This document shows, piece after piece, positions 12,209-21,086 of a DNA stretch of 64,000 bases (position 1 is its first letter; each line of letters opens with the position of its first letter). The notes under the pieces are model-generated. The model ran no database searches and had not been told where the DNA came from. It was given only the letters and a program-made list of their open reading frames with translations. The position numbers and the translations under genes were made by a program. Origin of the DNA: Effrenium voratum (lineage: Eukaryota > Sar > Dinophyceae > Suessiales > Symbiodiniaceae); NCBI GenBank assembly GCA_963377175.1, contig CAUJNA010000522.1, positions 77,001 through 141,000 on the forward strand, written 5' to 3'.

Positions 12209-13501
12209 ATGCTCGTAGCCAAATCCCGCTTGATTGCTGACCCATCAGTTGGCGTCAGTGACCTGATGGAACCCCTGACGAAGCTGATCAAGGAGAAGAA
12301 CGAAAAGAATATCTTCAAGCTGATCAGCCCGCCCGCCAATGTTTCATGGAAGTCAGCGACGCCAGTGGCTTGGATGGCTTCTTTGGCACCCCTCTTCAAA
12401 GAGTACATCAAAATTGCTCCCAACAGCATCATCTCCGGCAAGAAGCACAAGCTAGGCGTCACTCGCTTAGAGGAGGGTCAAAAAGTGAACTTCACTCGCA
12501 AAGCAACGGTCGACTTTGTCGACTGGGTTGATGACACGGTGAGAATGGGCTTGTCTCACTTTCGCACCTTGAAGCAGCAGCCAGATGCAAAGGAACGTGC
12601 CTTCAAGAGAGCCGACAACAGCCAGAAAACAATGCTGGACTCTGTGCTGGACATCATGTGTGTCAAGATGGGCCCCACTGAGGAGCAAGTAGCTACAATC
12701 ACAGAGCCCGCATCCGACCATGAGAGCTCAGCCGCGTTGGAGCCCTATGCCCTTGTCCCAACGGAAGCAAAAGGCCCCTTGAACCCCGAGGACATCTTTG
12801 ACAGTGTCCTGTCCAAGTACGGCAACGAGAATGAGAAGACGGCTTCCGCGCTCAATGACCTCAAGCCTACAGCCTCGCCAACCCCAGAAAATTGTGGCCC
12901 TCTCAAACCTTCCCTTTCCGATGTGGACCTGAAGATCCTTGAGGAAGCCCAGTCTGCATCGCCCATTTGCAAAGAAGGAAAGTCGCAGCAAAGGCTGAAC
13001 ATGGTCAAGAAGAGCATCAATCCAACGGGAAAGAAGCAGGGGCAAGGCAGCAAAAAAGGGAAAGGAAAAGGACAGGGGAAGGGCAAAGACAAAAAGAAGG
13101 GCAAGGATTCCAACTCAGGCAAAAACACAAAGCCTGCTGCCAAAGCCACATCCAGCGGCGCCAAGGCAAAGGACGCGAAACATGCAAAATCAGCTGGTGT
13201 GAAACGACAGCCCCCGGCATCGAGCAGCAAGGAGCAAGACCAGTTCGTTTTGCGAGTGCCCGAAGTGGTTCCAGACCCGGCCAAATGCGATGTTTCCAGG
13301 CAAGTGGCAAGGAACAGATTTGTGTCCAAGGCCTATTACGACACAAAGAACTCCATGAGGGCCCAGGGCTGTGAGGATGCTGAAACTCTTGGCTCCGCGG
13401 CAAGGGCTGCTCATGCCAAGGCCGGAAACATCTTCAATCAAGCCTGGCCCCTTCTCAAGAAGGCTAAAGCCGATGTGGTGGAGCCCCCGGATGTTGACTG
13501 A
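12209..13501 (+). CDS. Lys/Gly-rich protein of unknown function (transposon cargo)
   Basis: A 430-residue product if translation starts at the ATG at 12209. The open frame extends upstream, but that part overlaps non-coding-looking sequence and a possible splice acceptor (TTCACAG near 12171). Residues ~20-160 form a probably globular region with conserved-looking hydrophobic positions. A disordered middle follows, then a strongly basic low-complexity tract near residues 270-330 (GKGKGQGKGKDKKKGK), and a C-terminal helical segment with VSRQVARNRFVSKAYYDT. The composition suggests nucleic-acid binding or nuclear localisation, but no family is recognised. It is the first gene after the left terminus. 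Confidence 0.7.
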   Translation: MLVAKSRLIADPSVGVSDLMEPLTKLIKEKNEKNIFKLISPPANVSWKSATPVAWMASLAPLFKEYIKIAPNSIISGKKHKLGVTRLEEGQKVNFTRKATVDFVDWVDDTVRMGLSHFRTLKQQPDAKERAFKRADNSQKTMLDSVLDIMCVKMGPTEEQVATITEPASDHESSAALEPYALVPTEAKGPLNPEDIFDSVLSKYGNENEKTASALNDLKPTASPTPENCGPLKPSLSDVDLKILEEAQSASPICKEGKSQQRLNMVKKSINPTGKKQGQGSKKGKGKGQGKGKDKKKGKDSNSGKNTKPAAKATSSGAKAKDAKHAKSAGVKRQPPASSSKEQDQFVLRVPEVVPDPAKCDVSRQVARNRFVSKAYYDTKNSMRAQGCEDAETLGSAARAAHAKAGNIFNQAWPLLKKAKADVVEPPDVD

Positions 13502-13825
13502 AAGAAGAACAAGGTCCATTGAGGCTCCGCGCATTTCCTTTGATGTGGGGTTATATTCTTCTGCTGTGCGCGCGCATGAGTGTTACCTCCTCAGTTTCCA
13601 CCAGAATGTTTCGCCGTTTCATGCTGTGATCAGTGGATCAATCAGTTGTTCATGACCAAATGTTGGCCGTGTCATGCTCTGAAATGCGCCTGTCAACAGC
13701 CGTGAATATGTCAAGTGCATCGTCTCAAATGCCTCTGAGAGCCGGGGAGGGAAACTTTAGGAGCTTGCTGCTGCGCTGGGCGACCGGAAGTTGCGAGTGT
13801 CCCAGGTGTACTCTCTTGTTGTTTC

Positions 13826-13827
13826 CT

Positions 13828-13858
<31 letters not shown>

Positions 13859-14140
13859 CTGTCGCGCTCTCTCTCTCTCTCTCTCTCTCTCTGTCCTTAG
13901 GTGTCTCTCAAGGTAGTGTCTCTCAAGGTGGTGTCTCTCAAGGCATGGCGTCTCTCAAGGCGTGGTGTCTCTCAAGGCGTTGTGTCTCTCAAGATGGTGT
14001 CGCTCAAGGCGCGGTGTCTCTCAGAAGGTGGTTCAAGGTGTAGTGTCTCTCAAGGCGCCGTGTCTCTCACGGTGTGGCGTCTCTCAAGGTTTTTGGTGTG
14101 TCTCTCAAGGTGGTGTCTCTCAAGGTGGTGTCTTCAGTGA
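13826..14140. repeat. CTTT and CT microsatellites followed by a TCTCTCAAGGTGGTG array
   Basis: (TTTC)n at 13826-13858 and (CT)n at 13866-13893 lead into about 15 units of GTGTCTCTCAAGGTG or GTGTCTCTCAAGGCG. These are the reverse complement of the CCTTGAGAGACAC units at 15893-16210. The region is immediately downstream of the Lys/Gly-rich gene. Confidence 0.9.
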
Positions 14141-14263
14141 CTCTGTGTGGTAACAGTTTGGGAGGGGCTTGGGGGCGTTTGTTTGGAATTTGCCTTGAAG
14201 ATAAGGCTCTAGAACAATTTGGAAATGACCTTATAGGGTAACTGGTATGAACTTGGTGGGTGG

Positions 14264-14412
14264 AAGAATCAAGCTAACCTAAAGTCACTGGAACCCCTTT
14301 TGACAATTGCCTTTGTGTTTGAGAAACACCTTTACCCCAGAGAGACCGCACCGTGAGAGTGACACTTTGAGAGTGGCCTGCAACCTTGAGAGATGGCACC
14401 CTGAGAGGAACC
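14264..14412. repeat. Left arm of a ~145-bp inverted repeat bounding an internal cassette
   Basis: The phrase CTGCAACCTTGAGAGATGGC with ~50 bp around it reappears inverted at 17537-17678. Further matches are GAGAAACACCTTT, AGAGAGACCGC and CTAACCTAAAG in the same order. The enclosed 3.1 kb holds the RRM-like gene and the small Lys-rich gene. 14413-14814 has no other supported feature. Confidence 0.75.
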
Positions 14413-14814
14413 AAAGCACTTTTGACAGCGCCATGGGAGAGCCATTTCATGCACCCTTGCGTATGTGCGTGTGACTCGAGAACAACAAGCGCCTATGTAC
14501 AGCCTACGAATTACAAACCCTGTTACGCCACTGTCCCCTGTGAGCCGTCATGATGTTTTACCACCTGTGCTTGCTTGTGATGCCCCCGGGGTGTGCGACA
14601 GGCGCAGGCTGTGTGAGTGAATGCATCTGAGAAGATCGGTTTGTTTTGAATCTTTAGGCTCTGACTATACTTTGAGGGACAACGTGAGCAAGTATACTCA
14701 AAGACAAAGGAAACACAGGAAACACAAGCTAGCCAACAAGCACAGCTCCTGGGCGACACCGCTGCCTGCATGCAGACCAGCTGAAACACAACTGGTACGC
14801 TTGTGATCTTTGCC

Positions 14815-15690
14815 ATGGCTGAGCCCCCGTGCAGGCTGTTCTTAAAGAATGTGCTTGCGCAATACACCCCGGCGGATTTGGAAGCAGAGCTGCGGCAACG
14901 GGGGCTGGGCTACGGCCTTCTTCATATACACCCCGTCCGGAAGGGCGCGCTGGTGGCAGACAAACCGTCTGTCTTCTTCTTGACCTTCGAAACGTGGGCT
15001 CAAGTTCACAATGCGGCGGTGTCGCTGGCCGGAACCTACTTCCTGTCAAAGTACCCAGTTGTCGCGGAGGCAGCTCGCCCGCGAACAGACGGCGCTGTTT
15101 ACCCTGTCAACCTGGCTCCGGTAGCTCCTGCGGCGCCGATCGTGGGTTCGCAAGCCAAGTCTGCCTCAGGGCCACCTTCTTGGCGCGGGGCAGCAGCGGG
15201 GCGCGGCGCAGCGGGGCGTGGCGCAGCGGGGCGTGGCGCAGCGGGGCATGGCGCAGCTTCACCAAGCGGCTGTGGCAGGCGGGGCCCGGTTGACCTTGTC
15301 CCTCCAGCTCCTCCACCTCCTCCAGCTCCTCCAGCCCCTCCAGCTCCTCCAGGCCCTCCAGCTCCTGCATCACCTGTGTCAGATACACTTGAGACGGAGG
15401 AGCGCTGCACTCATGATGACTACATGGTTGATCCAACGGAAGACGCGGACGACTCCGACGATTTGCCTACCACGCCAGAGACAGATGCAGAGGCGGGCAC
15501 CTTGCTGCCACTTCCAGTCGGGCCTGTCAAGCTCGAGCCTGCGTTGCCATCGCCATCATTACAGGTTCAGAGGAGCCCAGCATCATCGGCGGCTTCGGAC
15601 TCGCGCTCAGCGCGCAGGAGGCGAACAAGGCCCTGGTCTTCCCGTGGCAGAGATCGCTCGCGTGGGCGGAGGAGGCGGAGGCGAAGCTAA
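14815..15690 (+). CDS. RRM-like, Gly/Ala-, Pro- and Arg-rich protein (transposon cargo)
   Basis: The start is chosen at the second ATG (TTGCCATGG context), giving 291 residues. Residues ~5-75 fit the RNA-recognition-motif pattern: a first strand CRLFLKNVL like RNP2, a helix (TPADLEAELRQRG), then SVFFLTFETWAQVHNAAVSL resembling RNP1 and the second helix. A GRGA repeat follows (about residues 125-150: AGRGAAGRGAAGRGAAG), then a proline stretch (PPAPPAPPGPP), an acidic middle, and a C-terminus of dense Arg/Ser (RDRSRGRRRRRRS). The design recalls RS/RGG-type RNA-binding proteins. The RRM call rests on pattern only. It could alternatively be a nucleoprotein peculiar to this element. Confidence 0.65.
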   Translation: MAEPPCRLFLKNVLAQYTPADLEAELRQRGLGYGLLHIHPVRKGALVADKPSVFFLTFETWAQVHNAAVSLAGTYFLSKYPVVAEAARPRTDGAVYPVNLAPVAPAAPIVGSQAKSASGPPSWRGAAAGRGAAGRGAAGRGAAGHGAASPSGCGRRGPVDLVPPAPPPPPAPPAPPAPPGPPAPASPVSDTLETEERCTHDDYMVDPTEDADDSDDLPTTPETDAEAGTLLPLPVGPVKLEPALPSPSLQVQRSPASSAASDSRSARRRRTRPWSSRGRDRSRGRRRRRRS

Positions 15691-15892
15691 CGCATGTACA
15701 CATTGGAGTGAAAAAGGAAAAAGGCGCGCTAGTGTTGTTTTCAAACTTGCTGTGCTGAGATACGTTGAGCGCCAAGCTTTGGGTCATAAATCCTGAGCTG
15801 TCAGGGGGCACACCTCTAGAAGACTTAGGAGATGAGTCTGCAAAGCGCTGTATGCATGAGTGTGATCTAAAGACAAGCGCTGCCAAACTTCT

Positions 15893-16210
15893 TGAGAGAG
15901 ACACCTCAAGGCTCAAGTCAAGGAACCTTGAAAGACACATTGAGAGAAGCCCCCAGGAAACCTTTAGAGGGAAACCTTGAGAGACACCTTGAGAGACACT
16001 TTGAGAGACACCTTGAGAGACACCTTGAGAGACACCTTGAGAGGGATCTTGAGTGACACCTTGAGAGTGACCTTGAGAGAAACTGTAGTAAGAGAGACCT
16101 TGAGAAACCCTGAGAGAACTTTGAGAGATACCCTAAACAACAGACTGTTTGAGAGAATTGTGTGGAGCTACTTCAAAAAAACAACTTGAGGGTTGCCTTG
16201 AGATCCTTGA
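15893..16210. repeat. CCTTGAGAGACAC tandem array
   Basis: At least 12 units of CTTGAGAGACAC with variants (TTGAGAGACACT, CTTGAGAGTGAC) are densest at 15970-16060. The array is in opposite orientation to the one at 13895-14140, so the two arrays flank the RRM-like gene as an inverted pair. A short Arg/Thr/Leu repeat frame here is an artefact. Confidence 0.9.
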
Positions 16211-16567
16211 GAAACTATGAGGGGCAACACGCTGTCAGGACACTGCTGAGAGGGATAATGTATCCTTCACGGCGCAAACCAAATCCAACCCTCCTTTGTT
16301 GGAAGCCAACGCCATTTGATTGAGTTGGGGGGCTGGAGCCACGCAAATCACATGAGGCCTCAAGCAACAGTAAGCCTTTGAAGTTTGCTCTCAAGGCACG
16401 CTTAAGCACTCACAGTCGACGTGAAAGGCGGTCAACTTTCTCATGGCCCCAAACCCTTATACATGTTTCGACGGTTTCTCTCCTTGTTTGTGCTGACCTT
16501 TGCCACACGCAGGCGTTTGGGAGACATTGCGCACGCATAGCTGCTGCGCAGCTCATTCCATCGCGCC

Positions 16568-16933
16568 ATGTCCTCGCAACACTTTGAGGGCGACTCCCAA
16601 ATGCTTGATCTTGATGCTCTTGATGCTGAAGATGGCGATGAGTTGGGGCCACCTGTTGGCTTCGCAGTCATGAACGATGGAAGCACCCGGGGAACCTTGC
16701 CAGAATTCCTCAGCCCCGTCACTGCCAGCCTTGCCGACAGCTTGCTCAATCTCATCAAGGACAACAAGAATCAAGACAAGGAGGAGAAGTCTGTGGAGGG
16801 CAACTGCAACATGCAGGAGGAAGAGTGCGGAAAGGGGAAGAGCAAGGCAAAGGACAAGGGTGGCCAAGGAACAAACAACAGTGGCAAGGGCGCGTCCTCA
16901 TCATCTACTAAGAAGACAAAGACCAAGAAGTGA
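16568..16933 (+). CDS. Small Lys-rich protein, unknown function (transposon cargo)
   Basis: 121 residues from an ATG in CGCGCCATG context, a context shared with the transposase gene start at 21087. The N-terminal half is acidic (LDLDALDAEDGDELG) with a hydrophobic helix (TASLADSLLNLIK). The C-terminal half is Lys/Ser/Gly-rich and ends KKTKTKK, resembling a nuclear localisation tail. No family is recognised. A second overlapping frame exists, but the compositional break and start context favour this one. Confidence 0.55.
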   Translation: MSSQHFEGDSQMLDLDALDAEDGDELGPPVGFAVMNDGSTRGTLPEFLSPVTASLADSLLNLIKDNKNQDKEEKSVEGNCNMQEEECGKGKSKAKDKGGQGTNNSGKGASSSSTKKTKTKK

Positions 16934-17228
16934 GGCCGGGCGCTTTGCCGACACAGATCGCTCTCCTGAGAGAAAAACAACAATGGGTCTATTTTGCCAT
17001 AATGAAGCTAGAGTTCCAGTGTAACACTGGCCACCACTCCCATGGCCACAGCTACGCGCCCACAAGCATGATAACTTGTTTGAGAGCCGGAATGCCCCTG
17101 CTGCGCCAAAGCAACTTGAGGCTCGTCATGCCCCGCAGCCCCGAGTTTGTTCTTAGATATCGATTTCCCAGTAAAAAACAAAGCTGAGTTTCCAGAAACA
17201 TACGTTGACAACATGTCTCTCCACATAG

Positions 17229-17417
17229 GGGGGGTCGAAGTTTGGTCGAATGTTGGTCGAAACTTCGACCCGTAGTTTGATCGCACTTTGGTCGTAGTTT
17301 GGTCGCAGTTTTGTTAAAACACTGTAAACACCAATGTTTTATGATATGAGCATGTAAAACTACGACCAAACTGCGAGTCGAAGTTTCGACCAACATTCGA
17401 CCAAACTTCGACCCCCC
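17229..17417. repeat. Perfect 41-bp inverted repeat with 107-bp spacer
   Basis: The left arm (17229-17269) begins GGGGGGTCGAAGTTTGGTCG. The right arm (17377-17417) is its exact reverse complement. The spacer also contains GGTCGTAGTTTGGTCGCAG. The arm motif is the same iteron as in the subterminal region near 10957. It would form a cruciform or could be a nested terminal-repeat remnant. It lies just inside the right arm of the 3.4-kb cassette. Confidence 0.9.
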
Positions 17418-17536
17418 TTTCAACTCCCTTAAATGTGGCAATGAAAAACTGTACTAAAATGGTTGTGAATTTTGAGAGGAACAGTCTTGGGAGGGGCTTG
17501 GGGGCGTTAAGATTCTTTAGGAAACCAATATGTTTT

Positions 17537-17678
17537 GGTTCCTCTCAAGGTGCCATCTCTCAAGGTTGCAGACCACTCTCAAAGTGTCTCTCTCACGGCG
17601 CGGTCTCTCTGGCGCAAAGGTGTTTCTCCAACAAATGCAATCGTCAAAAGAGTTTACACTTTAGGTTAGTTTGATTTT
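17537..17678. repeat. Right arm of the ~145-bp inverted repeat
   Basis: Inverted counterpart of 14264-14412. Blocks appear in reverse order: GGTTCCTCTCAAGGTGCCAT, CTCTCAAAGTGTC, GCGGTCTCTCTGG, AAGGTGTTTCTCC, then CTTTAGGTTAG. A 20-bp phrase GGGAGGGGCTTGGGGGCGTT occurs in direct orientation at 14160 and 17490. 17679-17848 has no further supported feature. Confidence 0.75.
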
Positions 17679-17848
17679 CAACCAGCAGGATTGGGCTCGT
17701 TTGTTTGGGCTCACAGGGGTGAGAAGCGACATCGAAAGTGACTGAGAGGAACATGTTGTGAGCAAACCACTGCGCAAACTACGCCTCTCACCTTTTGCAC
17801 TGAGTACGTCACCTCCCCAACTTCCCCCGAGTCTTGTTTTCGCCACTC

Positions 17849-18958
17849 TCACGTCTCACACCTCCTGAGGAAGCGCTCGCTCAGAGCTTCAAGTACCCTA
17901 ATGGCGTGGTGTCCTTGGTCCTGTGTAAGCTGCATCAGCGCATCCGCAACGTCTTTGCCGAAGTAGTGCTTAATGCTCGCAAAAGCACCCTTGGTTCTTT
18001 TTTTACCAGGCATATACAATGTATTGCTCGAGTCAAATGTAAAGTGGCCAGCGTCAATAAATACAACTTCAAGCTCGCCGCGTTCACGAACTCCGAGGTT
18101 ACGAAAGCCAACGTCCATCACCCGAACGCCTGCAAGGGTCGCGCGCGCCAAAATAGCAACAACGTGCTCAGCGAAGTAAACATCAGCGGGAGGATGCCGT
18201 TCCAAATACTCCTCAGCAGTTTCAAAGCGATCTTGCACCACCGCGTGCAACGGGAATGCCATGTGCCCCTCAAATGAGCAGGTGCCATGCCAGCTACCAT
18301 AAACGCCAGGCGCTAGGTCAGGAGCCCACAGGCTCAGCTTCATGTCAGGTTCGTTATCTGACAGGCTTCGCGCAAACTTGATGACCTTTCCAGGTGGATA
18401 TTCATACACAATTCTTTGCGACCCCCACGCCACCCTTCTGATAGAGATTTGCTCGCCCCCCACCCACGTAATCGTTGCCACCTCAGGGAAATGGCTATTC
18501 CACTTTTTACCTGAAGAGCATGCCTGGCCATTCAAAATGAACTGCCATGCGCTAGAAGAACTAGATGCTTCCTGCGGTCCCAGCTCAGCGCCCTTGCAGG
18601 CATCCTCACTACTACACAATGCAGGCGCAGGTGAGGCTTCCCTGTGCAAGTAAGCTTGTTCTTGAAGAGTATCAGCTTGTTCTTCCCTGGGCAACTCAGC
18701 TTGTTCTTGAAGAGTATCAGCTTGTTCTTCCCTGGGCAACTCAGCTTGTTCTGGAACAATTGTTGCAACAGATTCACTGCAGTTGCTGCCTTCGTCTGAA
18801 AAGATAGTCTTGTTGTCTTCATCTTCTACAGGCGGTTCTTCTTCTACATCGTCAGCTGCTTGTATCCCAGCGCGTAGAAGTGCGTCAAGATACCAACGGC
18901 GTCTCATAGCTTCAAGGAATGCGCTGGTGATCAAGTGTAACGCACTCACAAGCGACAT
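17849..18958 (-). CDS. Divergent protein-kinase-fold protein (transposon cargo)
   Basis: 369 residues. The N-terminal third is acidic and contains a 15-residue tandem repeat (EQAELPREEQADTLQ twice, then a partial copy). From about residue 165 the order of kinase landmarks is visible. A glycine-loop-like WGSQRIVYEY is followed by VIKFA with a candidate ATP-binding Lys near 191. MDVGFRNLGV near 280 has Asp and Asn five apart, as in HRDxxxxN. FIDAGHF near 302 has an Asp-x-Gly reminiscent of DFG, about 20 residues after the catalytic Asp. The spacing fits a eukaryotic-like kinase fold, but HRD and DFG are not canonical, so the enzyme may be atypical or inactive. It is the only gene of the transposon transcribed leftward. 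Confidence 0.65.
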   Translation of the reverse strand: MSLVSALHLITSAFLEAMRRRWYLDALLRAGIQAADDVEEEPPVEDEDNKTIFSDEGSNCSESVATIVPEQAELPREEQADTLQEQAELPREEQADTLQEQAYLHREASPAPALCSSEDACKGAELGPQEASSSSSAWQFILNGQACSSGKKWNSHFPEVATITWVGGEQISIRRVAWGSQRIVYEYPPGKVIKFARSLSDNEPDMKLSLWAPDLAPGVYGSWHGTCSFEGHMAFPLHAVVQDRFETAEEYLERHPPADVYFAEHVVAILARATLAGVRVMDVGFRNLGVRERGELEVVFIDAGHFTFDSSNTLYMPGKKRTKGAFASIKHYFGKDVADALMQLTQDQGHHAIRVLEALSERFLRRCET

Positions 18959-19233
18959 GCTCCCGACCTTGTTTCATGTAGGGTCTAGCCAATTACTGAA
19001 GGCCAAACTATAATCGCACGTCTTGCCTGTTCGTGTTCAGAACACATGTGAATTTCAAACAAAAAGGTGTGCTCGAAACTGTGAGGGTGGGATGTGTTTC
19101 CAGGGCAGCGGCCGCCCTTCCCCTTGAACCATGAGAGGTGTGTCACACATTGAGTTGCTTTGCCTCTGCCTGCCTTGTTCAGCATCCAGCCGCTGTGCAA
19201 AGAAACAGCACATTGCCAATTCCCCGCTTGGCC

Positions 19234-20650
19234 ATGCCAGCTATGAAGAGGCCTGCGGCCAGCGAGGCTACGTCTGGTGCGCCCACGAAAAAGCCAGCTG
19301 CGAACAAGCTGACCATCAATGCCATGGTGGATGACATCAAGACGGCTGCTTCGTCCAAGGATGATGAGGAAGAGAACCAATTGCGCGACAAAGGAAAAGC
19401 CGAGAAATTCGGCAAATTAATGAAGGCTGGGGCATTGCCGCTAGCTGTGGTTCACATGTGGCAAATCGAGTCCAAGAAAGCGCAGAGCCAACGGCAGTTC
19501 CAGACGAATCTGATCAATGGACTGTTCAACAAGCAAACTGATGGATCCTACAAGATGAACACGGAGTCTCACCAGTTCAAAGAGTACCAGAAGATCTACG
19601 TCCAACACGTCGCCAAGGACAAGAAGAAGGGAATGCCGCGGGGGATCATGTTGGCTTCCGTTTTCCATGGCGACTCCAGGGCCATGGAGGCTAGCCTTGC
19701 TAAGGGTATGGAGTACCTAAGCTTCCGTGAGCTGCAAACCATGGAGGTCAAGACCAACGAACGTGGTGAAACAGTTGAGGGGTCCAAGAAGCTCAAAAGC
19801 CAGGAGGCCCACACGTTGGCGGGGCTCATGTCGAAGATGAAGTGGGAGTGGGTCTGCAAGAAGGCAGGGTCCGGGCGTTGCTCTCGGGGCTTGCCTTTTG
19901 TCACTATTTGTCACACTCAGGGTTTCTGTGTCGGTGCTGTCAGTCGCTTCGCTTATCAGATGACCCCAGGCTGCCCCCCCCCCCAATCACTCTCAAAGTC
20001 GCATTGCTCTGAACGTGTTTTTGGCTCTCACAGTTTATCGTTTCTCTCAAAGTGTGTGGTCGCTCTCAAGGTGAGTCTTTGTGCTCTCAAGGCAACGCTC
20101 TCACAAGGAAAATGAATGGTTTACGCTGGTTGTGGGTACCTTGAGAGAAACAGTTTCCTGAAACAATTGGATGGGGGATAAACATTGCAAAGCTAGCATC
20201 CATTCGCCCTTTTCCAGTTTATTCTTACTCTGGACATTCCTTTGGAGAAGTAAAGCTGCAACAACTGTGTCCCCACCAGCGCTGCAAGACTTGTGGGCTA
20301 AGGCTGATCAGACTCGGCTTGAACAGGATGCTCATCTGCCTGAAGGGTTCCTCAAGACGCTGGCCAAGGCAGCCACGGCGTGCGACAAGTTGCTGAAAGA
20401 GGGCTTGAAGCTTTCCAAGGAAAGGGGCTTGGCGGAGAAGGAGGGAGCCCTCAAGGCTGCCTACGCCGACCTGACCAAGCACCAGAGCCAGATTGAACAC
20501 GTCAAGACTTGGAAGGAACTCCCGAACACCGATGGCCCACTCACCAAAGGCGCCTTGGACAACTTCTTGCTTGACATTGCCCGGGACGTTGACAAGTACA
20601 ACAGGGAGATCGAAAGCGTCAAGGGCATCCTCAAGGCAAGGCGCAACTGA
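19234..20650 (+). CDS. MKRPAA-type protein, probably two exons (transposon cargo)
   Basis: The start at 19234 gives MPAMKRPAASEATSGAP, a beginning familiar from many dinoflagellate nuclear proteins. The first coding block (to about 19863) holds a Lys-rich region and a probable globular domain (FKEYQKIYVQHVAKDKKKG; LMSKMKWEWVCKK). A GC dinucleotide after AAG at 19863 is a possible donor. The second block, in the frame spanning ~20255-20650, is helical and Lys-rich, from LQDLWAKADQTRLEQD to VKGILKARRN and a stop. The two ORFs probably form one spliced gene because neither is complete alone, but the junction could not be phased exactly. The putative intron contains CTCTCAAAG/CTCTCAAGG repeats. 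Function unknown. Confidence 0.55.
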
Positions 20651-20759
20651 GCCGCTGCTTCCGTTTTTGTGTTTTGAAGCACCTTACGGGGCTCCACCTG
20701 GCCACAGCAGCTATAAGCGCAAGAATATACTTCAGGCACACCCGTGAATGCGGCGCAAA

Positions 20760-21080
20760 ACATTGCTGAGCCTCGAGAGGCACACGCGCTGTGGCCCTTT
20801 TGAGAGACAAACGCTTGGTAGCTGCGCACACCTTGAGAGACACCCTGAGAGATACCCTGAGAGACACCCTGAGAGACATATGCTGTTTCCTTGATGTTGC
20901 GTAGAACACTGCGACGCACAAAGTTCTTCATATACACACACAAAGGTAACCTTTGAGCGCAAAGGAGCAGGATTTGTCAATTGTTGCATGGGTTTGTCAA
21001 TTGAGCAGAAAACGCTGATTTTACCACACTGAGCATTGTTTGAACATATAAACAAGACTTGCTTCACACTTTCACCCAGC
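20760..21080. repeat. Short CTTGAGAGACACC array and intergenic spacer
   Basis: Four units of CTGAGAGACACC lie at 20830-20880 between the MKRPAA-type gene and the transposase-like gene. A direct repeat GGTTTGTCAATTG / GATTTGTCAATTG is at about 20973-21003. No gene is seen. Confidence 0.7.
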
Positions 21081-21086
21081 CGCGCC

